Assembly (NCBI GenBank): GCA_902488725.1
Contig: CABTXO010000014.1
Coordinates: forward strand, 1 to 13,562
Length of the DNA: 13,562 bases
Direction: 5' to 3'
DNA from: an uncultured Bacteroidales bacterium
GTDB lineage: Bacteria; Bacteroidota; Bacteroidia; Bacteroidales; UBA932
The notes under the pieces are model-generated. The model was given only the letters and a program-made list of their open reading frames with translations, was not told the DNA's origin and made no database searches. Position numbers and translations under genes: made by a program. Positions 7,239-13,415 of this stretch are shown here, one piece after another; the stretch's first letter is position 1; each line of letters opens with the position of its first letter.

Positions 7239-9178
7239 CGGGCTTCCCTCCTCATTTGATTAATCAGATAATCGACATGCAGCAGCACGGCGGTGCTCAA
7301 CGCCGAAGCGACGGCACCGTGCGGTTCATGGGGCGGATCACCGTCGTAGAGCTCCGAGAATGCCCCTACTCCGTGCTTGTTCAGATCCTCGTAGAAACCT
7401 TCCATCAGCCATTCGGCCTTCTTCAGGAAGGCAGAACCGTTGAACCGGAAGTGGATGTCGGCATAGGGCGCGAGCAGCCAGGGCCGCGTGCTCCCGTTGT
7501 GATAGGCCAGGTCCCGGTCATGCTGGCTCCCCTCGTACACGCCTTTGTAGTCCGGATGGCGGGGGGACAGGGTCCGGATGCCGCGGCTCGTGACCAGTTC
7601 GTTCTCGACCACGCGGAGCACCGACCGGGCGATCTCGTCGTCCACGGGACGGTAGTTGCCCAGCAGGGCGAACATCATGTTCGGACGCACTTCCAAATGC
7701 TGCCCGGCATTGTCCACATAGTCGGCCAGATAGCCTTTTTCTTCATTCCAGAAGGTCTTCCGGTAATTTTCCAGCACCAGATCCCGGATGCGGGACCATT
7801 GCTCGACGAAGCCGGAGGCCTTCTCCCCGAAGCGGGATTCCATGTCGAGGGCGAAACAGATGGAGTCGTACCAGACGGCATTCGTCTCCACCTGATAGCC
7901 GGCCCGTTCCGTGACCGGATGTCCGTCGATGTAGGCGTTCATCCAGGAGAGCGCCCAACCGCTCGCCTGCGCCCAGAGCAGTCCGTCCGGCTGCATGGCG
8001 ACCTCCTTGCGCCGCCCCGGAAGATAGCTTTCCAGCACGCCCTTGATCACCTTCCCATACTTCTTCCAGACCTGCTTCGGGTCGGCGCCGAAGGCGATGT
8101 ACTGCTGCAGGACCACGGAGATCAGCAGCGGAGATTCCACCTGCGTCGTGCGCCGGTAGAGCCGCTCCTGGTTGTCTTCGATGAGATTGTCCAGAATTTC
8201 TTCGAACTCGGCTTTGTTTCCGGTCGCATAGAGGGTCAGCCCCGGAAGGGAGAGCAGGGTCTCGCGCAGCAGACCTGTCGAAAGCCAGGAGAAGCCGGCC
8301 GTGATCTGTTTGCGGTGGTTGCGCTCCTGGACCAGCACGTCCGCCCAGTGGAGGAGCTGGTCGTGGCTGTCGGTGATGACGCCCATCTTCCGGACGGTGG
8401 AGTTGAACTTGCGCTTCAGCTGGCCCGGCAGCACTTCTTCCACGCTGCCGGAGAACACGATCGAATCCCCGGGAAAGAGATCCGCGCCGAAATGCCCGGG
8501 CACGAAGAGGTCCTCCTTGCAGGCGTAGCCGCGCCGGGACTCGTCCGAGTAGGTGATTCCCTTGTACCAGCAGGGATCGGGGCAGAAGATCACCTCCTTG
8601 GTGTTGAACTGCATATTCAGTTCCGGGAAGCGGTCGTAGAGGCAGAAGGCCATCCCGTTCGGGATTTCCCAGCCTTCCGTACGGGCCTCGGGGTTCTCCT
8701 GCGTCAGGGCGTGCACGTCGCGGAACGCCAGGAAGGGCCGGAGGACCAGCTTCACCTTCGAAGGTGCCTCCGCGATTTCGTATTTGATCAGCACCTGGTC
8801 CGAATCCGGCACCAGCAGGATGCTTTTGACGAAGAGGATTTCGCCGACGCGGCAGGTGATGCGCGGAATCGGATCGGCCTCGAAATCAACGATGTACTTA
8901 TGGCCGCGCGGCTCGTAGATCTCGTCGTAGCAGTGGATGCCCAGGTTGAACTGCCGACCGTTCATGATGAGGCTTTCATCCAGGGAAGAAAGCAGCAGGT
9001 GGTTCCGTCCGCCGAACGCGTCCACGGGGACCGACAGCAGCCCGTGATAGCGCCGCGTGTTGCAGGTCACGATGGAGGTGTTGCAATACGCTCCGGTCTT
9101 GTTGGCGCAGATAATCTCCCGCTTCAAGGAATAGGAAAGGTTCACCAGCTCAGGCTTGTTGAATTTCAGGAATGCCAT
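7235..9178 (-). CDS. Amylo-alpha-1,6-glucosidase (glycogen debranching enzyme, GH133-like)
   Basis: This 647-residue protein has the two-part build of prokaryotic debranching enzymes. An N-terminal beta domain (about 1-260) holds NTRRYHGLL 40-48. A C-terminal alpha/alpha-barrel (about 275-640) holds SLPGLTLYATG 310-320, DGLLWAQ 398-404, SWMNAYIDG 411-419, VETNAVWYDS 430-439 and AYHNGSTRPWLLAPY 558-572. It should remove alpha-1,6-linked glucosyl stubs in the cytoplasm, feeding linear chains to the phosphorylase downstream. The usual WGRDT-like stretch reads TGLLRETLLSLPG here (301-313), with Glu306 where Asp is common, and WMDA reads WMNA. Either this is a lineage variant or activity is changed. 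The gene starts 18 bp after glgB with GGAG directly before ATG, and ends in a 4-bp overlap with the GT4 gene. Family assignment is firm; catalytic competence is not proven. Confidence 0.92.
   Translation of the reverse strand: MAFLKFNKPELVNLSYSLKREIICANKTGAYCNTSIVTCNTRRYHGLLSVPVDAFGGRNHLLLSSLDESLIMNGRQFNLGIHCYDEIYEPRGHKYIVDFEADPIPRITCRVGEILFVKSILLVPDSDQVLIKYEIAEAPSKVKLVLRPFLAFRDVHALTQENPEARTEGWEIPNGMAFCLYDRFPELNMQFNTKEVIFCPDPCWYKGITYSDESRRGYACKEDLFVPGHFGADLFPGDSIVFSGSVEEVLPGQLKRKFNSTVRKMGVITDSHDQLLHWADVLVQERNHRKQITAGFSWLSTGLLRETLLSLPGLTLYATGNKAEFEEILDNLIEDNQERLYRRTTQVESPLLISVVLQQYIAFGADPKQVWKKYGKVIKGVLESYLPGRRKEVAMQPDGLLWAQASGWALSWMNAYIDGHPVTERAGYQVETNAVWYDSICFALDMESRFGEKASGFVEQWSRIRDLVLENYRKTFWNEEKGYLADYVDNAGQHLEVRPNMMFALLGNYRPVDDEIARSVLRVVENELVTSRGIRTLSPRHPDYKGVYEGSQHDRDLAYHNGSTRPWLLAPYADIHFRFNGSAFLKKAEWLMEGFYEDLNKHGVGAFSELYDGDPPHEPHGAVASALSTAVLLHVDYLINQMRREAR
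7246..7253 (-). promoter_or_regulatory. Strong Shine-Dalgarno site for the GT4 gene
   Basis: GAGGAGGG on the minus strand, with AGGAGG ending 8 nt before the GT4 ATG at 7238. It lies inside the last codons of the debranching gene, as two AGG arginine codons. It fixes the GT4 start and is stronger than any other site seen in this operon. Confidence 0.75.
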
Positions 9179-9196
9179 CTCCGAATCTGTTTATTT

Positions 9197-11206
9197 CTAC
9201 ATTTTTTTCAATACGAGTGCGCACCGGCTGGGGAGGTACAGGCGCAAGATCCCCTCCTGCGTGCCGTGATGTCCGTCCTCTTCCAGCCTGGAGAAGCCGT
9301 CGAACTTCCTGTCGTCCGAATCCAACACTTTGACGTACTCCCCGGAGGGTGCCGGAAAACCGTAATCGGAGTAGGATCCGGCGGGGTTGAAATTCAAAGC
9401 AAAGATACAGTTTTTGCGAATGAATATCAAGATTTTCTTCTCTTCGTCCGCCCGCAGCAGTTCGGGCCTGTGCGTGTAGATTCCCTCCCGTTTCGCAAGA
9501 TGCACCATTGCGGCGTCGAAGTTCTGCAGGTAGCGGTAGCGGAGGTAGTCCGGCTCCGCGAGGGACCATTGGCGCCGGGCATGCTCGTAGCTCCAGCCAT
9601 TGCCTTCGCGCGGAAAATCAATCCACTCGGGATGGCCGAACTCATTGCCCATGAAGTTGAGGTAGCCGTCCCCTGCCGTGGCGAGGGTCGCCAGCCGGAT
9701 CAGCTTGTGGAGGGCGATGCCGCGGTCCACGACCATATTCGCGGAATCCTTGTTCATGGAGAAGTACATCTCCTTGTCCATCAGGCGGAAGATGAGGGTC
9801 TTGTCCCCGACCAGGGCCTGGTCGTGGCACTCCGCGTAGCTGATCGTCTTCTCGTCCGCCCGCTTGTTGGTGAGTTCATACCACATCTCGCCCGGGCTCC
9901 ACTGCTCGTCGCTCTTTTCCTTGATCCATTTGATCCAGTGGTCCGCGATGCCCATCGCCATCCGGAAGTCGAAACCCACGCCGCCCTTGGCGAACGGAGC
10001 GGCCAGACCGGCCATGCCGCTGACATCCTCGGCAATCGTGATGGCGTGCGGATCCACCTCCTTGACGAGGCGGTTCGCCAGCGCGAGGTAGGTCACGGCA
10101 TTCTCGTCCACGCCCGCATTGAAGTAGACGTCGTAGCCGTTGAAGTCCGTCCCGAGCCCGTGGTTCCAGTAGAGCATGCTCGTCACTCCGTCGAAGCGGA
10201 AGCCGTCCAGATGGTACTCCTCCAGCCAGAACTTGCAGTTGCTGAGCAGGAAGCGCACGACCTCGTCCTTGCCGTAGTCGAAGCAGCGGGATCCCCAGGC
10301 AGGATGGTGTCCCTGCGGCCCGGGATAGAAGTACAGGTCGTCCCGGCCGTCGAAGCGGCTCAGGCCTTCGTTCTCGTTGTCCACGCTGTGCGAGTGGACG
10401 ATGTCCATCACCACCGCGATCCCCATTCCATGGGCCTCATCCACCAGACGTTTGAATTCCTCGGGGGTCCCGAAACGGGAGCTCAGGGCGAAGAAGTTCG
10501 AGACCTGGTAGCCGAAGGATCCGTAGTAGGGATGCTCCTGCAGGGCCATGATCTGCAGGGTGTCGTAGCCGATGCGCTTCACGCGCGGCAGCACGTTCTC
10601 CCGGAATTCGTCGAAGGTGGCGACCTTCCGCTCCTCGGAGCTCATGCCGACGTGGCACTCGTAGATGAAGGGGTGGGGCCGGGCGAGGCGCTTCCCGGCC
10701 GGAGTGCCGTCGCCCGTCCAGGGATGTTTCCAGGAATATGCCTCCGCGGGGTCCCAGACCTGGGCGCAGAAGACTTTCGTGACCGGATCTTGCACCAGCC
10801 GGGTGCAGTAGGCGGGAATCCGCTCCCCGCCCCCGCCGGGCCACTCGATGAAGAGTTTGTACTGCTGGCCGTGGGAGAGGAAGAACTTGTCCAGGCGGAG
10901 TTCCCAGTTGCCGCCCCCGACGGGACAGAAGGAATAAGCCGCCGTCCGCTTCCAGTTGTTGCACTCCCCGATCAGGTAGATGCGGTTGGCGTTGGGCGCC
11001 CATTCGCGGAGCACCCAGTTTCCGTCCGCCTCCTTGTGCAGACCGTAGTACAGGTGGTTGTTGATGTGTTCGGAAAGGCTCCCGCCCCGGGTGGTCCCCT
11101 CTTCTCCCGTCAGTTTGTCCCGGAACGCCAGAATCCGCCGGTGCCGCGCATCGACGGCATCCTTGAACGGCTCCAGCCAAGGATCGGTCTCGTAAATCCA
11201 CTTCAT
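9197..11206 (-). CDS. glgB: 1,4-alpha-glucan branching enzyme, eukaryote-like GH13
   Basis: This enzyme makes alpha-1,6 branches in glycogen by cutting an alpha-1,4 chain and moving it. With the start at MKWIYETDPWLEPF (ATG at 11206) it has 669 residues. An upstream in-frame ATG at 11254 would add 16 residues that look unlike the family, and DPWLEP near the N-terminus is typical. A CBM48-type domain (about 50-150, REWAPNANRIYLIGECNNW) precedes a GH13 barrel: DIVHSH 268-273, GFRFDGVTSM 335-344 with nucleophile D339, ITIAED 389-394 with acid E393, and AECHDQ 458-463. The C-terminus LPSRCALVLKKM is the usual beta-sandwich end. Short N-terminus and motifs resemble eukaryotic and Bacteroidota branching enzymes more than E. 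coli GlgB. It is the first gene of the operon, and the likely promoter and the terminator of the preceding gene lie just upstream. Confidence 0.95.
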   Translation of the reverse strand: MKWIYETDPWLEPFKDAVDARHRRILAFRDKLTGEEGTTRGGSLSEHINNHLYYGLHKEADGNWVLREWAPNANRIYLIGECNNWKRTAAYSFCPVGGGNWELRLDKFFLSHGQQYKLFIEWPGGGGERIPAYCTRLVQDPVTKVFCAQVWDPAEAYSWKHPWTGDGTPAGKRLARPHPFIYECHVGMSSEERKVATFDEFRENVLPRVKRIGYDTLQIMALQEHPYYGSFGYQVSNFFALSSRFGTPEEFKRLVDEAHGMGIAVVMDIVHSHSVDNENEGLSRFDGRDDLYFYPGPQGHHPAWGSRCFDYGKDEVVRFLLSNCKFWLEEYHLDGFRFDGVTSMLYWNHGLGTDFNGYDVYFNAGVDENAVTYLALANRLVKEVDPHAITIAEDVSGMAGLAAPFAKGGVGFDFRMAMGIADHWIKWIKEKSDEQWSPGEMWYELTNKRADEKTISYAECHDQALVGDKTLIFRLMDKEMYFSMNKDSANMVVDRGIALHKLIRLATLATAGDGYLNFMGNEFGHPEWIDFPREGNGWSYEHARRQWSLAEPDYLRYRYLQNFDAAMVHLAKREGIYTHRPELLRADEEKKILIFIRKNCIFALNFNPAGSYSDYGFPAPSGEYVKVLDSDDRKFDGFSRLEEDGHHGTQEGILRLYLPSRCALVLKKM

Positions 11207-11258
11207 AGGTCTGTTTCTTTCAACGCCCGTCCATTCGCACGCGCGCATGTTCATGTTC

Positions 11259-11290
11259 TAAAAGTACGAAGATTCCCGGTCATCTGCAAG
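11259..11290 (-). promoter_or_regulatory. Candidate promoter of the glycogen operon
   Basis: On the minus strand a -33-like CTTG (11287-11290) is followed after 20 nt by TACTTTTA (11259-11266). The Bacteroidota consensus is TTTG, 19-21 nt, TAnnTTTG, so each box has one mismatch. Transcription would start near 11250 and leave a leader of about 45 nt before glgB. The -33 box falls in the loop of the terminator hairpin. This is assigned by motif only. Confidence 0.45.
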
Positions 11291-11309
11291 CGAGATGTCC
11301 GGGAATCTT
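11269..11309 (-). terminator. Hairpin terminator after the TlpA-like gene
   Basis: An 11-bp perfect stem (arms 11269-11279 and 11299-11309, AAGATTCCCGG and its complement) continues, after one T/T mismatch, with five more pairs (11281-11285 with 11293-11297) and a 7-nt loop. It starts about 25 bp after the lipoprotein stop in the direction of transcription. The T-run after it on the minus strand is short (TTTT within 11260-11265), so termination may be partial. Confidence 0.75.
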
Positions 11310-11333
11310 TCTGCGCCGTCATGCAGGTCGCAC

Positions 11334-12425
11334 CTACTGCAGCCCGGCGAGTTTGGCGGCCACTTCCCGAGGTTCCAGGTTGCGGGCGACGATGGTCCCC
11401 TGCAGGTCGATGAGCAACGTGTGCGGGATGGCGCTGATGCCGTAGAGGCCCGCCGCTTCGCTCTTCCAGCCCTTCAGGTCGGACATCTGCGGCCAGGGCA
11501 GCCCGAGTTCCTTGATGGCGTCCTTCCAGGCCAGTCCGCTGTCGTCGAACGACACGCCGACCACCTCCAGCCGCTGCTTGTTTTCGGAATATACTTTCTT
11601 CAACTCCGGCATCGCCTGGCGGCAGGGACCACACCAGCTCGCCCAGAAATCCACGAGGACATATTTCCCCTTGCCGACGTAGTCCGACAGCCGGACCTCC
11701 TTTCCGTCAGGGGTCTGCATCGCGAAGTCCTTGTAGGGGGCCTGCACGTCGGTCGCCTTCTGGCGGTCGAGCATGCCCTTGATGCCCAGCAGGGTGGAAT
11801 CCGTCAGATACCGTGCGGGAATCTTGTCAAACAGGGCGAGGTTCTCCGACAGACTGTTCTCGTAGAAACCCAACTCGAACAGATAGAGGCCGACCGGATT
11901 GTCCATGTTCTGCCGCATCCCTTCCCGCTGGATTTCGTTGTAGCGCAGATCCAGGCTGTCCAGCATCTTCGTGTAGCGTGCCCGCTGCTCCGCCGTCAGG
12001 GTGGAGTCCTCCATGCGGCGGGACACCGCGTTCGACTCCCGCATGACTGCGGAGATCTGCGACCGGATTCCCTGGTAGATGTCGTTGGCCGGGGTGCCGG
12101 TCACCGATTCGTCCCCGTCCCGGAGCGACACCTCAATCGCCCCGTTTTCCAGGAAGAAAGGCGTGCTGAATGCGCTGCTGTCCGTGAGACAGGAGAGGTA
12201 ATGGAGCGCGGCAGAATCCTGTCTGCCCCGGAACGAGAATGTTCCTTTGGACACGACAGCCGAATCCCGCCGCGTTGCATACATGTCGTCGATGGATTCC
12301 AGATACACGATCTCCCCGTCGGCGGCGCCTTCCACCGTACCGGTAATGGTGAAACCGTCCTTCGGTCCATTGGTGCAGGCCGCCCAGACCAGGGCGGCGG
12401 CTGCCGGAAAAAGCATTTTTTTCAT
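11334..12425 (-). CDS. DUF4369/TlpA-like thioredoxin-fold lipoprotein
   Basis: This 363-residue envelope protein has a lipoprotein-type signal (MKKMLFPAAAALVWAAC), with Cys17 as the likely lipidated residue. The -3 position is Trp, so the lipobox is not a perfect match. Residues about 24-110 (FTITGTVEGAADGEIVYL) fit the DUF4369 beta domain common in Bacteroidota. A helical middle (about 115-225) is followed by a thioredoxin/TlpA domain with VLVDFWASWCGPCRQAMPEL (active-site Cys265 and Cys268) and the cis-proline loop AIPHT 332-336. It is probably a periplasm-facing thiol-disulfide oxidoreductase; its partner is unknown. The gene lies 35 bp after the DeoR-family gene with no visible promoter between them, so the two are probably co-transcribed. 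A strong hairpin follows its stop and separates it from the glycogen operon. No functional tie to glycogen is evident. Confidence 0.9.
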   Translation of the reverse strand: MKKMLFPAAAALVWAACTNGPKDGFTITGTVEGAADGEIVYLESIDDMYATRRDSAVVSKGTFSFRGRQDSAALHYLSCLTDSSAFSTPFFLENGAIEVSLRDGDESVTGTPANDIYQGIRSQISAVMRESNAVSRRMEDSTLTAEQRARYTKMLDSLDLRYNEIQREGMRQNMDNPVGLYLFELGFYENSLSENLALFDKIPARYLTDSTLLGIKGMLDRQKATDVQAPYKDFAMQTPDGKEVRLSDYVGKGKYVLVDFWASWCGPCRQAMPELKKVYSENKQRLEVVGVSFDDSGLAWKDAIKELGLPWPQMSDLKGWKSEAAGLYGISAIPHTLLIDLQGTIVARNLEPREVAAKLAGLQ

Positions 12426-12437
12426 ATTCGCGAATAT
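12424..12437. promoter_or_regulatory. 14-bp perfect palindrome at lipoprotein gene start
   Basis: ATATTCGCGAATAT reads the same on both strands and covers the first two bases of the lipoprotein ATG plus the 12 bases before it. It could be a protein-binding site or an mRNA hairpin masking the start. No known operator is recognised. Confidence 0.4.
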
Positions 12438-12460
12438 TGTTCTTGTCTGCGGCTCCAGGC

Positions 12461-13225
12461 TCAGGCCACGATCACGCGGACTCCCTTGCTCTCCAGGCTC
12501 TTCTTCATCTGATCGGAGATCCCGCTGTCGGTCACCAGCACGTCGACGTCCTCCGTCGCGCAGATCCGGCCGAAGCCTTTGACACCGAGCTTCGAAGAAT
12601 CGGCCAGCACGATGGAAGTCCCCGAGACTTCCATCATCTTATGCGTCAGATTCGCCTCTTCCAGCGTTGCACAGGTAACCCCGTGGTCCGGATCCACGCC
12701 GTCCACCCCGAAGAAGACCTTCCCGCAATGCACATTGCTCAGGGACTGGATCGCCTCCAATCCGATGACGCAAAGCGAATTGCCGTACAGGATGCCGCCG
12801 AGCTGCATGACGGTCACGTTGATCATGTCCCCCAGCAACATGGAGATGTTGACGGCGGAAGTCACCACGTACAGGCGTCCTTTGGGCTTCAGAACTTCTG
12901 CGAAAACGGCCACTGTGGAGCCGGCGGACAGGATGATCGAGTCATTCTCTCCGATGAGTTCCTGCGCCCGGCGGGCGATCCGCTGCTTCTGCTTGAGGTG
13001 AATCAGCCGCTTGGTGTTCAAGTTGATGTCCATCACCTGGGCGGAAGTGGGCAGGGCGCTTCCGTAGGCCCGGTAGAGCAGACCCTGGCCTTCGAGGATG
13101 GTCAGGTCTTTCCGGATGGTGGCGGGGGTCACGTTCAGATCCTCCGCCAAGTCGGAAACTTTCACGAATCCATTCGCCGTGATGTTGTCAATGATGTATT
13201 TTCGTCTTTCTGCTATGCTGGTCAT
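12461..13225 (-). CDS. DeoR-family transcriptional regulator
   Basis: This 254-residue repressor-type protein starts at MTSIAERRKYIIDNI. An open frame continues upstream to an ATG at 13345, but those 40 residues do not resemble the family and would be encoded by the regulatory gap. Residues about 5-57 form the winged helix-turn-helix (VKVSDLAEDLNVTPATIRKDLTILEGQGLL), a close match to the DeoR signature. The rest is the sugar-phosphate-binding sensor domain: DSIILSAGST 95-104, VTSAVNI 121-127, FFGVDGVDPDHG 171-182 and LADSSKLG 207-214. Such proteins usually repress sugar-catabolic genes until a phosphosugar binds. The effector cannot be read. It faces a rightward gene across a 190-bp gap that holds repeated CGAAA boxes, so it probably controls that gene and perhaps itself. 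The lipoprotein gene follows in the same direction. Confidence 0.93.
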   Translation of the reverse strand: MTSIAERRKYIIDNITANGFVKVSDLAEDLNVTPATIRKDLTILEGQGLLYRAYGSALPTSAQVMDINLNTKRLIHLKQKQRIARRAQELIGENDSIILSAGSTVAVFAEVLKPKGRLYVVTSAVNISMLLGDMINVTVMQLGGILYGNSLCVIGLEAIQSLSNVHCGKVFFGVDGVDPDHGVTCATLEEANLTHKMMEVSGTSIVLADSSKLGVKGFGRICATEDVDVLVTDSGISDQMKKSLESKGVRVIVA

Positions 13226-13250
13226 CGCCGATAGAAGGTTGATTATGCCA

Positions 13251-13258
13251 CTAAGATA
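13251..13258 (-). promoter_or_regulatory. Weak candidate -7 box for the DeoR gene
   Basis: TATCTTAG on the minus strand differs from TAnnTTTG at one position and lies 25 bp before the DeoR ATG at 13225. The -33 box is not evident. It sits within an imperfect inverted repeat (13239-13246 and 13256-13263, 7 of 8 pairs). Confidence 0.3.
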
Positions 13259-13307
13259 GTCAATAATTTGATATTCAGTACAGGGGACGCACTTCATCAC
13301 ACAAAAC

Positions 13308-13352
13308 CGAAACGAAACGAAATATTTCATAAAATAACGAAACAAAACGAAA
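13308..13352. promoter_or_regulatory. Candidate DeoR operator: two CGAAA triads
   Basis: Triad one (13308-13322) is CGAAA three times in tandem. Triad two (13338-13352) is CGAAA, CAAAA, CGAAA, differing by one base. Their starts are exactly 30 bp apart, close to three helical turns, with an AT-rich 15-bp spacer between. Repeated TTTCG/CGAAA boxes are typical of operators of DeoR-family repressors. Triad two lies where the -33 region of the rightward promoter should be, which would suit repression. Confidence 0.6.
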
Positions 13353-13354
13353 AA

Positions 13355-13364
13355 TTTCCGGAAA
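13355..13364. repeat. 10-bp palindrome between operator and -7 box
   Basis: TTTCCGGAAA is a perfect 10-bp palindrome in the spacer just upstream of the rightward -7 box. It may be an additional regulator site or chance in an AT-rich region. Confidence 0.3.
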
Positions 13365-13370
13365 GTTTTT

Positions 13371-13378
13371 TATCTTTG
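13371..13378 (+). promoter_or_regulatory. Promoter -7 box of the Tat-signal gene
   Basis: TATCTTTG matches the Bacteroidota -7 consensus TAnnTTTG exactly. Transcription should start near 13385, about 30 nt before the ATG at 13416. No clear TTTG -33 box is found at the expected distance; that position is held by the second CGAAA triad. Confidence 0.65.
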
Positions 13379-13415
13379 CAGAAGTGTATCGCACGACCCA
13401 TAATCGAGCATAAAA

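Noticed and set aside
5082..7259. Plus-strand open frame of 725 codons opposite the GT4 and GH57 genes
   Set aside because: It has the same mirror-register cause and no recognisable protein features.
11207..11254. Upstream ATG at 11254 for the branching enzyme
   Set aside because: The 16 added residues do not resemble the family, and the candidate promoter would put the transcript start at or after this ATG.
7256..11413. Plus-strand open frame of 1385 codons spanning the debranching and branching genes
   Set aside because: It is a mirror-register shadow of two well-supported minus-strand enzymes; it crosses their junction only because the two genes share a frame.
13226..13345. Upstream extension of the DeoR gene to an ATG at 13345
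   Set aside because: The 40 extra residues are unlike the family and would run through the CGAAA repeats; the 254-residue form has the normal length and N-terminus.
13308..13352. CGAAA tandem boxes as the start of a CRISPR array or microsatellite
   Set aside because: The units are only 5 bp with no unique spacers, and the site next to a DeoR gene and promoter is better explained as an operator.
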